NCBI RefSeq assembly: GCF_005886105.2
Contig: NZ_PNCO02000002.1
Coordinates: 868,001 to 932,000 of the forward strand
Length of the DNA stretch: 64,000 nucleotides
Direction: 5' to 3'
DNA from: Pseudoalteromonas galatheae
Lineage (GTDB): Bacteria > Pseudomonadota > Gammaproteobacteria > Enterobacterales > Alteromonadaceae
Each line of letters begins with the position of its first letter. Positions within the stretch are counted from its first letter, which is position 1. This document shows positions 9,513 to 18,880 of this stretch, one piece after another. The translations under genes were made by a program, and so were the position numbers. The notes beneath the pieces are model-generated. The model was not told the origin of the DNA and searched no databases. It saw only the letters and a program-made list of their open reading frames with translations.

Positions 9513-9851
9513 CGAAAAAGAACCTTAAATGTGTAATGCCAATTCTACTGAATGAAGCGAATTGGCGAAAATGTTAAAAAAGTATGGTGTTTGAAATTAA
9601 AAAAATCAAACAGAGCTCATCATGGGTACGCGCTGCTAGTAAGATACATATCACTCTAGATTTTAGTGATGTTTTTGCTCACGAATTTGATATTCGCAAC
9701 AGACTATTTGCATAGGTAAATTTGGCGGCCAAGATTGCTGCGAATTCTATCCAGATTCTCAGTAATGTCTATAGTTTTGGCCGCAAATATTTGCATTTTT
9801 TATAAACAGGTATCAGCGCTACATTTATTGCTAAGTGCTAAGTGCTAAGAG
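9513..9851. other. Intergenic region, 339 bp, no gene seen
   Basis: Holds the promoter region of the exporter gene, the inverted repeat GCCAATTC...GAATTGGC (9538-9566) and, at the far end, a short direct repeat of TAAGTGC just after the LacI gene stop. No convincing ORF. Confidence 0.5.
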
Positions 9852-10862
9852 TTACGATGATTCTCTGATCTGTAATGACACATCCACTAGGGTTCTAACG
9901 GCAGGTTGCGATTTGTTTAAAATTTCGGATAGTGTATGGCATGTTCGCTTACCTATATCGTCGGCATCAATTCTGACACTCGTTAATGCGGGTTTCATAA
10001 GTTGAGAGTCTTGCAAGTCATCAAAACCGACAACTTTGATGTCCTCGCCAGGCACCAGTCCGTGTTCGCGCATGGCTTCAATTGCACCGTATGCTATGAC
10101 GTCACTAAAGCAAACGATAGCTTTTATCTCTTTATGGTTAGCAATGAGGGTATTAAACGCTTCTCGGCCCCCTTGACGATTGGTTGGAGCAGCGATTGCG
10201 GGTTGCGCTTCATTTAATCCATTGAGCTTTAAAGCGCTTTGGAAGCCAGATAGTCGCTCATGGTAATCTGAAATTTCGGGAGTACCACCTAGAAAAGCAA
10301 TGTCTTTTATGCCTTGCTCAATGAGGTGGGTCGTTGCTAGGTGAGTCCCTTTTTTATTGTCAGGTAGAATACAGGGGGCTTTAGCAAAGGCCACTTCACG
10401 CATAATGGTAATAACTGGAAATCCAGAGTCAGCCAGTTGATCCAGCCACTCTCGTGGGGTACTTGGTGCAGGCACCATAACAAAGGCACAAACATTGTAT
10501 TCTTTTAGTGTGTTTACGACTTGGCGCTGGCGACTAAAATCTTCACCTGTATTTACCAGCATAGGCACCATACCTAATGCGTAAATATGCTTTTCTAATC
10601 CGACGGCAAGCTGAGCAGAGTACGGGTTAGTTAAGTCGTTGATAACAAGCGCAACAAGATTAGACTTTTTACTACGTAGCGCTGCTGCATCGCGATTATA
10701 AACGTAACCCAGTTTTTCGATTGCTTTTAGTACTTTCTCTTTGCTTTTATCGCTGACTTTATCACTATGGGTTAGGACAAGGGATACTGTTGATTTAGAA
10801 ACTTGTGCCTCTTCGGCAACATCAAAAATGGTAACCTTAGCGAGTTTTTTATCGTTGTTCAT
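9852..10862 (-). CDS. LacI family transcriptional regulator
   Basis: 336 residues. The N-terminal helix-turn-helix is textbook LacI (VTIFDVAEEAQVSKSTVSLV), with the hinge helix near YVYNRDAAALRSKKS, followed by a periplasmic-binding-protein-like effector domain (VALVINDLTNPYSAQLAVGL; CFSDVIAYGAIEAMREHG). The ATG at 10862 is preferred to an in-frame TTG five codons upstream. Divergent from the secreted peptidase gene at 11000 with a 137-bp shared promoter region, so control of that gene and of itself is likely. Effectors of this family are usually sugars or nucleosides; nothing here identifies the ligand. Confidence 0.92.
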   Translation of the reverse strand: MNNDKKLAKVTIFDVAEEAQVSKSTVSLVLTHSDKVSDKSKEKVLKAIEKLGYVYNRDAAALRSKKSNLVALVINDLTNPYSAQLAVGLEKHIYALGMVPMLVNTGEDFSRQRQVVNTLKEYNVCAFVMVPAPSTPREWLDQLADSGFPVITIMREVAFAKAPCILPDNKKGTHLATTHLIEQGIKDIAFLGGTPEISDYHERLSGFQSALKLNGLNEAQPAIAAPTNRQGGREAFNTLIANHKEIKAIVCFSDVIAYGAIEAMREHGLVPGEDIKVVGFDDLQDSQLMKPALTSVRIDADDIGKRTCHTLSEILNKSQPAVRTLVDVSLQIRESS

Positions 10863-10999
10863 GCTAATTCGTATCAATTATGGCTGGTTAAGTGACTAAG
10901 TGTACATCAAGTTTTCATCGCATTAAATCGCAAATCTATGCACATTTCCCGATAATCGTTATATGATCACCCGCTAAACGCCGAAGATAGGTAAATACA

Positions 11000-13483
11000 G
11001 TGAAATTATTAAAACAAATCACATTTATCATATTAATGACCGCCGTATCATATACGGTATGTGCACAAGAGCAGGGCTACATGACACCTTCGCCAGAGCT
11101 GGCAAAGCTTGTCGATGCGCCATTGATCCCAACCTCTAAATTGAGTGCGAATGGCAATTGGTTGGCATTGTTACAGCGCAATAGGGTGCTTACGCTCGAA
11201 GAGCTTGGGCAGCCAGAACAAGCGCTTGCTGGGATAAAGTTCAATCCGAAAACCTTTATGAGGACCTCCAGCCGCCAATATAGTTCTATTGAGTTTAAAC
11301 ATGTGGCAACCGGTGCTTTAGTTAAAGTGACAGGTCTACCAAAAGGCAAGATCAAGTCGCCAAGCTGGAGTGCAGATAGCCGCTATCTTGCGTTTATTCT
11401 TGAACAAGAGAATAGTGCTACGCTTTGGACTTACGATATTGAGCAGCGTAATCTTAAGCAGCTCACTCAATCAACATTAAATGGCGTGGTGACTTCAACT
11501 CCGTACCGCTGGCTGCCAGATAGCACAGCAATTATTGCGAATATTGCTATTAATCATGGCAAACAACCAAGCGCAAAAGATAAATCTAGCTTAACGCCAA
11601 TCGTACAAACCACATCAGGTAAAAAAGCATCAACACGCACTTATCAGAATTTATTGTCTAGTCCTTACGATATTCAGCTATTTAAGTTCTATTCTGAGGG
11701 ACAGTTAATTAAGCTAAACCTGAATGCTAATGCGCAGCAAATTGGTAACCCAACATACCTTAAACACTTCTCGGTTTCGCCAGACTCTACCAATCTAGTG
11801 GTTGGTATGATGGCCGATCCTTTTTCATTCCAAGTGCCTTACAGCCGCTTTCCAGCGGTATGGCAAGTGTGGGGAATGCGCGGTTATCCATTATTTGAAG
11901 TTACAAGGCAGCCACTAGCCGACGCACTGCCTGCGGGCTTTGATAGCGTGAGAGAAGGGCCGCGAAAGATCCAGTGGCGTGACGACCATGGCGCGACGCT
12001 AATATGGGCCGAAGCGCAAGATGGTGGGGATATGAGTGCGAAGGTTGACTATCATGACCACCTTTATACGATTAGTTCGCCATTCAAAAAAGAACCTGAA
12101 CTTTTCGCAAAAGTAGAACGTCGTTTTTCGAGTATTGAATGGGCCGATAATAATGTTGCGATTTTGAATGAATGGCGCTTTGCCGATCGCAGTGTCCGTT
12201 CGTCAGTATTTTCTCCGCGTAATCCAGAGCAAAATCGAGTGGTGTTCTCAGAGCGCAGTTATAATGATGCATACAAAGATCCTGGCAACTTTGTATATGA
12301 AAATAGTGATTTAGGTTCAAGAGTATTGAAGCTAGTTGGAGGCAGGTATTTGTTTTTAACGGGCAACGGTGCATCTGAGAAAGGCAACATTCCTTTTTTA
12401 GATCGTTTTGACGTAAAAACCAACACTTCAACTCGTATTTGGCAGTCGAGCGAACCTTATTACGAAAGAGTGCGTGCAATGTTAGATGACGAAGGTATGC
12501 GCTTTATTACCGTGCGTGAGTCACGCCAAGAACAACCCAACTTTTTTGTCCGTGACTTGCAGTTTGATACTTTGGAGCAGCTAACTAAGTTTGCGCACCC
12601 TTATCCTGCATTTAAAGGCGTTGTAAAAGAGCAAATCAAGTACAAACGTGATGATGGCGTTGAGCTGTCTGGTAATCTTTATCTTCCCACTGATTATGAC
12701 CCATCAAAAGGTCGTATACCTGTGCTGATGTGGGCTTATCCGCTTGAGTTTAAAGATAAAGCCGTTGCTTCGCAGGTGCGCGAATCACCTTACCAATTTC
12801 CATATATTGGCTATTGGGGACCAATGCCGTATTTAGCAAAAGGTATTGCAGTTTTTGATGATCCGACGATGCCGATAATTGGGGCAGGTGACGCGCAACC
12901 AAATGATACATTTAGGCAGCAATTGGTTGCCAGTGCAAAGGCAGCTGTTGATACCTTAGTAGAAAAAGGGATAGCAGATCCTAAGCGCATTGCGATTGCA
13001 GGGCATTCTTATGGAGCATTTATGGTGGCTAACTTACTCGCCCATAGTGACTTGTTTGCCACTGGCATTGCGCGAAGCGGGGCATATAATCGCACCTTGA
13101 CGCCGTTTGGTTTTCAGGGGGAGCCGCGTAACTTCTGGGAAGCGCAAAACGTCTATGCCAACATGTCGCCTTTTTTCCACGCGGAAAAAATCAACGAACC
13201 TATGTTGATGATCCATGGAGAGGAAGATCCAAATTCAGGTACTTTTCCTATGCAATCTAAACGTATGTTTGCTGCAATGAATGGCTTAGGTGGTAATGCA
13301 AGGCTAGTGATGTTGCCAGAAGAAGGTCATGGCTATAAAGCACGTGAAAGTATTTTACATGTACTTTGGGAGCAAGAGCAGTGGCTTGATACCTATTTGT
13401 TTCCAAAAGAAAAGCAAGAAGATATGGAAGTGTCTCCGACAGAGCCGATTGCTATTTCAACGCAAGCTATTGTTGAGCAGTAA
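11000..13483 (+). CDS. Secreted prolyl-oligopeptidase-family (S9) serine peptidase
   Basis: 827 residues with a signal peptide (MKLLKQITFIILMTAVSYTV, cleavage after CAQ or nearby). Residues about 40-520 are a beta-propeller with repeats such as SPSWSADSRYLAFIL. The C-terminal alpha/beta-hydrolase holds the triad: Ser670 in GHSYGAF, Asp743 in GEEDPNSGT, His777 in EEGHGY. The layout resembles S9 members near glutamyl endopeptidases (GDAQPNDTFRQQLV, ARSGAYNRTLTPFGFQ) rather than true prolyl oligopeptidase. The start is GTG at 11000 with an AGATAGGT ribosome site. Probably a periplasmic or exported peptidase feeding on peptides. A weak 7-bp hairpin (13495-13514) follows the stop. Confidence 0.9.
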   Translation: MKLLKQITFIILMTAVSYTVCAQEQGYMTPSPELAKLVDAPLIPTSKLSANGNWLALLQRNRVLTLEELGQPEQALAGIKFNPKTFMRTSSRQYSSIEFKHVATGALVKVTGLPKGKIKSPSWSADSRYLAFILEQENSATLWTYDIEQRNLKQLTQSTLNGVVTSTPYRWLPDSTAIIANIAINHGKQPSAKDKSSLTPIVQTTSGKKASTRTYQNLLSSPYDIQLFKFYSEGQLIKLNLNANAQQIGNPTYLKHFSVSPDSTNLVVGMMADPFSFQVPYSRFPAVWQVWGMRGYPLFEVTRQPLADALPAGFDSVREGPRKIQWRDDHGATLIWAEAQDGGDMSAKVDYHDHLYTISSPFKKEPELFAKVERRFSSIEWADNNVAILNEWRFADRSVRSSVFSPRNPEQNRVVFSERSYNDAYKDPGNFVYENSDLGSRVLKLVGGRYLFLTGNGASEKGNIPFLDRFDVKTNTSTRIWQSSEPYYERVRAMLDDEGMRFITVRESRQEQPNFFVRDLQFDTLEQLTKFAHPYPAFKGVVKEQIKYKRDDGVELSGNLYLPTDYDPSKGRIPVLMWAYPLEFKDKAVASQVRESPYQFPYIGYWGPMPYLAKGIAVFDDPTMPIIGAGDAQPNDTFRQQLVASAKAAVDTLVEKGIADPKRIAIAGHSYGAFMVANLLAHSDLFATGIARSGAYNRTLTPFGFQGEPRNFWEAQNVYANMSPFFHAEKINEPMLMIHGEEDPNSGTFPMQSKRMFAAMNGLGGNARLVMLPEEGHGYKARESILHVLWEQEQWLDTYLFPKEKQEDMEVSPTEPIAISTQAIVEQ

Positions 13484-13527
13484 ACTCTTTAAGTTAAGCG
13501 CTGTACTGCGCTTAGATTAAAACTAAG

Positions 13528-13726
13528 TAACCTGAACTCTGGATGAAAAGTTAGTTAATAAACTAAAATATCCATGGTTGAAAGTGTAATATCGCTCTAG
13601 CAAGATGTTGTTTTTTAATACAAGGCAAATTTGTATGTCAGTAGCTTGTCTATTGCAAACAGATTTAACTCTGTAGTAAGGGGTAACAGCTGCTAGAAAA
13701 CATGTTGTTATGATGAGTTCAGGTTA
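13528..13726. repeat. Candidate MITE with 12-bp perfect inverted ends (199 bp)
   Basis: TAACCTGAACTC at 13528-13539 is matched exactly in reverse complement by GAGTTCAGGTTA at 13715-13726. The segment holds no ORF and fills most of the gap between the peptidase and marC. It is unrelated to the other MITE-like family in the window. No other copy was noticed here, so the call rests on the termini alone. Confidence 0.5.
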
Positions 13727-13819
13727 ATTATTGTTTTTTAGAATGTCAGAAGCTGGATCGAGTTTCTCGTGGTCAATGATAGAGAACAGATATGAACACC
13801 GTGCTAAAGGTAGTACACA

Positions 13820-14428
13820 ATGATTGATTTACTCGCTACATTTATTTTCTTTTTTGCTGTTATAGATCCCATCGGGACAGTCCCTGTTTTTATTGCTGTT
13901 ACTAAAAACTATGACGAAGTACAAAAACGGAAAATAGCCCTTTTTGCCACGCTTGTATCTGCGGCAATTCTGGTCTTTTTTGTTGTTGCAGGTGAACTTA
14001 TTCTAACTGCAATGGGAATACCTCTATCTGCCTTTCAGATTGCGGGTGGAATTGTGCTGTTTCTTTTTGCATTGTCGATGATCTTCGGTGAAAGTAAGCC
14101 TGAAGAAGAGGTGAGAATGGTCAAAAGTCATAATGATACGGCTATTTTCCCTTTGGCTGTGCCGTCAATAGCTGGCCCAGGTGCAATGCTTGCTGCTGTT
14201 TTATTAACAGAAAATGCTAGATTCAATATTTGGGAACAAGTGCAGACGGTTGCTATGATGCTGTTAGTTTTAGCCATAGTGTGTGTGTTGATGTTATGTG
14301 CCAGCTTCATGCACCGCATTATTGGTAATGGTGGTGCGAGTATTATCAGCCGAGTAATGGGATTGATCCTAGCATCCGTCGCGACGACAAATACGCTTTC
14401 AGGCTTAAAAGCATATTTTGGATTATAA
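13820..14428 (+). CDS. MarC family inner-membrane protein
   Basis: 202 residues, six predicted membrane helices, with typical MarC/UPF0056 features: an N terminus FFFAVIDPIGTVPVFIAVT, then AFQIAGGIVLFLFAL and FPLAVPSIAGPGAM in the middle. The family is now usually called NAAT transporters; in bacteria the substrate is not firmly known and the old link to multiple antibiotic resistance has been withdrawn. The start has a fair ribosome site (AAAGGTAG). Full length for the family. Confidence 0.92.
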   Translation: MIDLLATFIFFFAVIDPIGTVPVFIAVTKNYDEVQKRKIALFATLVSAAILVFFVVAGELILTAMGIPLSAFQIAGGIVLFLFALSMIFGESKPEEEVRMVKSHNDTAIFPLAVPSIAGPGAMLAAVLLTENARFNIWEQVQTVAMMLLVLAIVCVLMLCASFMHRIIGNGGASIISRVMGLILASVATTNTLSGLKAYFGL

Positions 14429-14476
14429 GTAATCTAGATGATCAGCTTACTTTCTCGTTCGCTTGGAGAGCAGAAG

Positions 14477-14496
14477 AGGCTTCGTTATCGAAGCCT
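14477..14496. terminator. Bidirectional terminator-like hairpin between convergent genes
   Basis: An 8-bp stem AGGCTTCG / CGAAGCCT with loop TTAT lies between the ends of marC (+) and the EamA gene (-), followed on the plus strand by a T-rich tail. Confidence 0.65.
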
Positions 14497-14510
14497 TCCT
14501 TTCTGTGAAT

Positions 14511-15359
14511 TCACTCTTTGCTCGATACTGAGCTGCCAACAGATGCTGTGATCACCATAAAAATGGCAAGCCATTGCCAAACGGTCAGTAACTCTCCAAG
14601 AATTAAAAAGCCGGCCAACGCCGCAACCGCAGGTTCAACACTCATTAAAATACTAAACCCTTGTGCAGGCATTTTTCGAAGTGCTACCATTTCAAGGCTA
14701 TAAGGCAGGGCACTGGATAATAAACCAATCGCGATACCTAATGGGATCAGTGACCAATCAAGCAGTGCAGCACCTTGTGAAACCATACCAAACGGCACGA
14801 TAGCAAGGGCCGCAACCGTCATGCCGATTGCCACAGTCACCCCGCCGGAACTTTCATTGCCTGAGCGCTTACCATAGAGAATATATCCCGCCCAACAAGC
14901 GCCAGCAACCAAGGCTAAAGCAACGCCGACTGGGTCTAAACCATTGACATCGCCAAGATCTGGTAACAATAACAAGATCCCTAAAATAGCAAATGCAACC
15001 CACAAATAATCACGTTTCCGTTTAGATGAAAACAGCGCTACGGCAAGCGGCCCGGTAAACTCTAATGCCACACCAATACCAATAGGAATACGCTCAATGG
15101 CGTAGTAAAAGGTGATATTCATTCCGCCCAAGCATAGACCATAAACGATAAGTGGTCGCCAGTTTGCTGGTAAATGACGCCAAGGTTTGAACACCAAACA
15201 TAAAATAAGAGCTGAAAATCCAAGGCGATATGCTGTGGTACCCTCGGGTCCAACAAACGGAAATAACTGCTTGGCAATAGAGGCACCGGATTGAATGGTG
15301 ACCATAGCGCAAAGCAGGCATAAAATCGCAATGACAAAGTCGCGGCTAAGTAGTGGCAT
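14511..15359 (-). CDS. RhtA-like EamA family exporter
   Basis: 282 residues in ten hydrophobic segments, made of two EamA repeats. The string GMNITFYYAIERIPIGIGVA and the following EFTGPLAVALF are typical of RhtA, the inner-membrane threonine/homoserine exporter, and of its close relatives. The second repeat ends in MSVEPAVAALAGFLILGE. It is well started (GGGG eight bases before ATG). With the ThrE-like gene at 8286 this makes two amino-acid exporter-type proteins within 7 kb; whether they share substrates is not shown. Confidence 0.88.
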   Translation of the reverse strand: MPLLSRDFVIAILCLLCAMVTIQSGASIAKQLFPFVGPEGTTAYRLGFSALILCLVFKPWRHLPANWRPLIVYGLCLGGMNITFYYAIERIPIGIGVALEFTGPLAVALFSSKRKRDYLWVAFAILGILLLLPDLGDVNGLDPVGVALALVAGACWAGYILYGKRSGNESSGGVTVAIGMTVAALAIVPFGMVSQGAALLDWSLIPLGIAIGLLSSALPYSLEMVALRKMPAQGFSILMSVEPAVAALAGFLILGELLTVWQWLAIFMVITASVGSSVSSKE

Positions 15360-15544
15360 TGAGACCCCAATAAGATAAATAACAAGCTTAAAAATGGCGA
15401 TATAAGGCTAGTCTAATCGTGTCTAAATTATGGCTCAATTACTTTTGTATATTTTATGCCTTTCTTGGTTTTTGAAATGGTTATTTGTTGATTTATTTAC
15501 TTTTGATTTTCAGGGTTTTCTTTTTGTTATCGTTCCAATTTTGT

Positions 15545-16327
15545 TTACGTACTCAGGTAGTTAAGCCAAGCACTTTCATGTTTTTGCATATTTTTATGCT
15601 TTTTCGAGTCCAAGTGCGCGAGCTTATCGCTGTCATTGATAAAAGGGCCCGCTCTACAAATGGTGCAGTAATTATCACCCAAATAGTCAGGTACTTTGAG
15701 CTTTTCTTTGATGGCGTGAGCTGGGTTTACAGACCAGTAATAGCTAATACCGCTGGTGTCTTTTACGTGCTTATCACGGTCGACATTGCGAATTTGATAT
15801 TCTGGGAACTGTGAAATCTCAAATCGAGATTGGCCGAGGTAATATTGTTCAAGTCCGTTGATCAGGCTACCTTCTAGATTCCACTCAATATAGGGCTTTA
15901 CGTCCTTTGACGTAATGATCCCGAGCTGAGCGCCATTTGGGTCAAGTGTATAAGCCGCTGCGTTTATTAAGAATTCTCGCAGCAATTTCCGATTGAGGCT
16001 GTTAACGCTCAAGGTCTGGTTTTGGAAGCTTTCAAACGAATCAAATGCAGGAATGAGAGGAAATTGAAAAATAACTGCATCAAAGGCATGCGGCGGCACT
16101 TTTTGCCAACAATGTGCCTCAGTGACATCAAATTGAGTCACAACACTAACCCCTAAATCATGCAGCTTATCAAATGCATTATCTTGATATTTATGCTTAA
16201 GTTCATTTTCACTATCGTACACACTGGCAGTAAGGTGGGCTGGAGCAAAATGTTTTGCTAATGAATATGAAAAGCTTAAATCGCCATCGCCAACGGTAAG
16301 AATACGCCAGTTTTTATCGAGTATCAT
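15545..16327 (-). CDS. DUF2431 (BMT5-like) methyltransferase with C-terminal C2H2 zinc finger
   Basis: 260 residues. Residues 1-180 match the DUF2431/BMT5-like Rossmann methyltransferase family: ILTVGDGDLSFSYSLAK at the S-adenosylmethionine loop, ASVYDSENELKHKY, FDAVIFQFPLIPAFDS. In yeast the family methylates 25S rRNA; bacterial substrates are unknown. Near the C terminus there is a CX2CX13HX5H motif (Cys221, Cys224, His238, His244), the spacing of U1/JAZ-type zinc fingers that bind RNA, which is uncommon in bacteria. The finger suggests an RNA substrate. Single gene; the ribosome site is weak. Confidence 0.8.
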   Translation of the reverse strand: MILDKNWRILTVGDGDLSFSYSLAKHFAPAHLTASVYDSENELKHKYQDNAFDKLHDLGVSVVTQFDVTEAHCWQKVPPHAFDAVIFQFPLIPAFDSFESFQNQTLSVNSLNRKLLREFLINAAAYTLDPNGAQLGIITSKDVKPYIEWNLEGSLINGLEQYYLGQSRFEISQFPEYQIRNVDRDKHVKDTSGISYYWSVNPAHAIKEKLKVPDYLGDNYCTICRAGPFINDSDKLAHLDSKKHKNMQKHESAWLNYLST

Positions 16328-16524
16328 GGAGCTGTCTAAGTCAGTAAAAGGAGGAGTTTATCAAACTAGGCAGTTATCTTGTAGCAATTGGCTCTTTTCT
16401 GATGGATTTATTAGCTTAAAGCCAACTAGACAAAATACAACAGCCAAATGCCAGAATCTTTCAACTGGGAAAATGTACAGGTTTAATTGAGCAGCACAGA
16501 TTTGCAATATTTTAGGAAATTAGA

Positions 16525-16986
16525 ATGGACTTTGAAAACAGTTATCCAAAAACAAGCTTACTTGAGATCCAAGCGCTCAGTAATGAACTTGAACTTCAAC
16601 TCCCCAAAGAATATATAGATTTTCTTCTAAAGTTTAATGGTGGCCAGCCTACTAAAAATCAGTTTACTAAACAAAATTCTGACGGTGAATTGCTTTTTGA
16701 CTTTGACATTAATGTCTTATTTGGAATTGGCAGAAATGATACTCGCTTTGATTTATTAACTATGTTCTCTATTTATTGCGATAGCATTCCTGAAGAGCTT
16801 CTGCCGATTGGTGGTGATGGCATAGGTAATGTTATTTGCATTGGTGTAGATGGTGCACAAAAAGGAGGCGTATTTATATGGTGGAAAGATAAACAAGTTG
16901 ATGAAGGTGCCAATCCAGATTATCAAAATGTCGACTTAATTGCGTCATCATTTACTGACTTTTTAGCAGGTTTTAGCGTTTCCTAG
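16525..16986 (+). CDS. SMI1/KNR4 (SUKH) family protein, probable immunity protein
   Basis: 153 residues. The opening half has the SUKH hallmarks: LLEIQALSNELELQLPKEY, then FLLKFNGG, and later LLPIGGDGIGNVICIGVDG and VFIWWKD. SUKH proteins are the commonest immunity proteins of polymorphic toxin systems, usually neutralising nucleases in the cytoplasm. Ribosome site AGGAAATTAG. First of a run of plus-strand immunity-type genes reaching to 20.2 kb; no toxin gene is present beside it, so it looks like an orphan immunity gene. The target is unknown. Confidence 0.88.
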   Translation: MDFENSYPKTSLLEIQALSNELELQLPKEYIDFLLKFNGGQPTKNQFTKQNSDGELLFDFDINVLFGIGRNDTRFDLLTMFSIYCDSIPEELLPIGGDGIGNVICIGVDGAQKGGVFIWWKDKQVDEGANPDYQNVDLIASSFTDFLAGFSVS

Positions 16987-17328
16987 CGCTTTAGACTTAA
17001 TAGAAACATCGGCAATCGTTGATATAGCAACGAATTTAATAGCTGAAAGCGCAAGGCGAGGCTCGTATTTGCAGGTATACAGATGTGCACTGGATTGTGA
17101 TCTGGATAAAAATAAAACATGAAGCCGTATTGACACAGAGGTAAGGAAGCCGAGAAAGTACTAAGAGCTTTGGTCACGGTAGCACTTATATATGAATCTA
17201 CATAGGTGTAAATAATGAATAAGTTTTTTTATAATTAGTCATCTAAAAATAGACAAGTCATCACTAGACATGGACGTCAAGAAACTCACATCATCTATGT
17301 TCTAGAGGAAGACTTTAAAGGAGTTGTT
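16987..17328. other. Intergenic region, 342 bp, possible gene remnant
   Basis: No complete gene. An open stretch of about 50 codons without a good start ends at a TGA near 17120 (reading SALDLIETSAIVDIATNLIA and onward); I do not recognise it. The ribosome site of the next gene (AAAGGAG) lies at the end. Confidence 0.35.
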
Positions 17329-18079
17329 ATGATCCGAGATACCTTTCGGGATAAATCCTATTTTGACGAAGCTGTAGAGTTCTATGAAGAAACTATATTA
17401 GAGGATGTCGCCGAACTCGACTCTAGTGATCTCACGATAGAAATCAAGATGAGAACATGCTTTGACCTGATAAATAATATAATCAGTTTGATGCATGTAA
17501 AATACTCTCGTGGTGACAGCATAATAGAGTTCAACCCCCCTTTTGAACGATGCGATAACTTATCGCCGAGCTCAAAAGAAGTTTGCCGATGAACTACCTC
17601 TAGAAGCACAAGCTGAGCGCATTGATTTAGAAGAGTTGCACCAAAGCGATTTACGGAACTATTTAAAGTTATTTTGCTTCGCCTATTGCTTAAACATGGG
17701 AAAAGATTACTACTTACAATTATTAGAGCTTATTGGAAATCAAGGACAAGATGCACTATTTGATAAAATTGCGATTGCGCTAGGTGACACTGATCGTGAA
17801 ATAGCAGCGGATACTCTGTTCAAAAAACGTTTCGGTAAGCTGTACAAAGTAGTTGAAGGAAATCCAGAGCAACGTCCAGCACTTGCGAAATCTTATATGG
17901 AGGCTTGGTACGTTTTGGAGGAAAGCCCTGATATACATTTACTGGACAATGATGCTTACGATGGCTATTGGTGCTGGGAAATTGCGCTTGTTGTTAAATT
18001 ATTCAATATTGATGATAGCAGCTTCATTGACCACCCATACTACCCCAAAGACCTCGTACATTGGCAAGATAATCAGTAG
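17329..18079 (+). pseudogene. PoNi-like immunity gene, frameshifted in a C6 run
   Basis: Two overlapping frames make one DUF1910/DUF1911 (PoNi) protein of about 250 residues. Frame 1 (17329-17592) gives MIRDTFRDKSYFDEAVEFYE and on to RGDSIIEFNP; frame 2 (to 18079) gives LLNDAITYRRAQKKFADELP and ends with the DUF1911 hallmark YDGYWCWEIALVVKLFNIDD. The switch falls at CCCCCC, 17535-17540: with five Cs the frame runs straight through (FNPLLND), in agreement with the third copy. So a one-base insertion, a sequencing error in the homopolymer, or phase variation. The family protects against PoNe DNase toxins; it acts in the cytoplasm. The start has a good AAAGGAG site. Confidence 0.82.
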
Positions 18080-18088
18080 GAGATAAAG

Positions 18089-18880
18089 GTGCGCGATACA
18101 CGGAGAAGTAACGATTATTTCGAAGCATTCTTAGTCGACATTGAAGTTGGCATCAAAGAAACACAAGAAGCCCTCGATGCAGGTAACTTTACCACACCTA
18201 GCGAGCGAGTTAATGTTGCCCAGCGTATATATCAGCTCGCGATTATGCGAGCGGTAGCGCACTACTCATACGGTGCTCACCTTGGGGATGTTAAGCGCTA
18301 TACCGAAGCGATTTTGCCGTATCGCAAACAACTGACACACTACTGTGATAAGTTACCTGCAAATCATCAAATATATCGCTATGCTTTTGAAAAGCTAGGC
18401 GGGCAAATTGATGCTGTCGGCTCCCCTAATATCAATCGTTATATCTACACTTTGTGGTGGCTGGCACTCTTACAAGCCTGTGATGTCGCTCAAGCTCATA
18501 TTCAAGAAGTGCTAGACGTTATTGGCGAACGCGGCAAAGACACCTTACTTGATAATATAGCCATTGCACTTGGTGATAACGATAGACCTATTTCGCCCAC
18601 ACTCTACTACCCTGAAATTTATCAAAACCTTTCACTCGCTTTGACAGTACCCAGTGAACAACAGCCTGATTTACTCAACCAATTTGCACAAAATTGGTAC
18701 AGTAAGTTAGAGGGCTTGGCGGACTGGCATGATAATCACAATTGTGAATGCGAATTCGAGTACACGGATTATTATATTGGTTATTGGTGCTTTGAATTAG
18801 CTTTAGTCGCCAATGTTCTAGAAATACCAAGAAAATTCTTGGAAGATAGCGTTTATGTACCGATTGAGTTAATACAATGA
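18089..18880 (+). CDS. PoNi-like immunity protein (DUF1910/DUF1911), intact
   Basis: 263 residues, the only intact member of three in this patch. GTG start after AGGAGATAAAG, 9 bp behind the preceding PoNi gene, so the two are probably cotranscribed. The N-terminal half is the helical DUF1910 part (TRRSNDYFEAFLVDIEVGIK); the C-terminal half has ALGDNDRPISP and the signature YIGYWCFELALVANVLEI. It is clearly divergent from its neighbours, which are closer to each other. Known members neutralise PoNe-type DNases delivered by type VI or other systems. The partner toxin is not in the window. Confidence 0.82.
   Translation: MRDTRRSNDYFEAFLVDIEVGIKETQEALDAGNFTTPSERVNVAQRIYQLAIMRAVAHYSYGAHLGDVKRYTEAILPYRKQLTHYCDKLPANHQIYRYAFEKLGGQIDAVGSPNINRYIYTLWWLALLQACDVAQAHIQEVLDVIGERGKDTLLDNIAIALGDNDRPISPTLYYPEIYQNLSLALTVPSEQQPDLLNQFAQNWYSKLEGLADWHDNHNCECEFEYTDYYIGYWCFELALVANVLEIPRKFLEDSVYVPIELIQ

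Noticed and set aside
10920..10975. LacI operator in the divergent promoter region
   Set aside because: ATAATCGTTAT looks near-palindromic but is not symmetric enough around a CG centre to support a site.
12084..12479. 131-codon minus-strand ORF inside the S9 peptidase gene
   Set aside because: Antisense shadow of a clearly coding frame; rich in Cys and His without family pattern.
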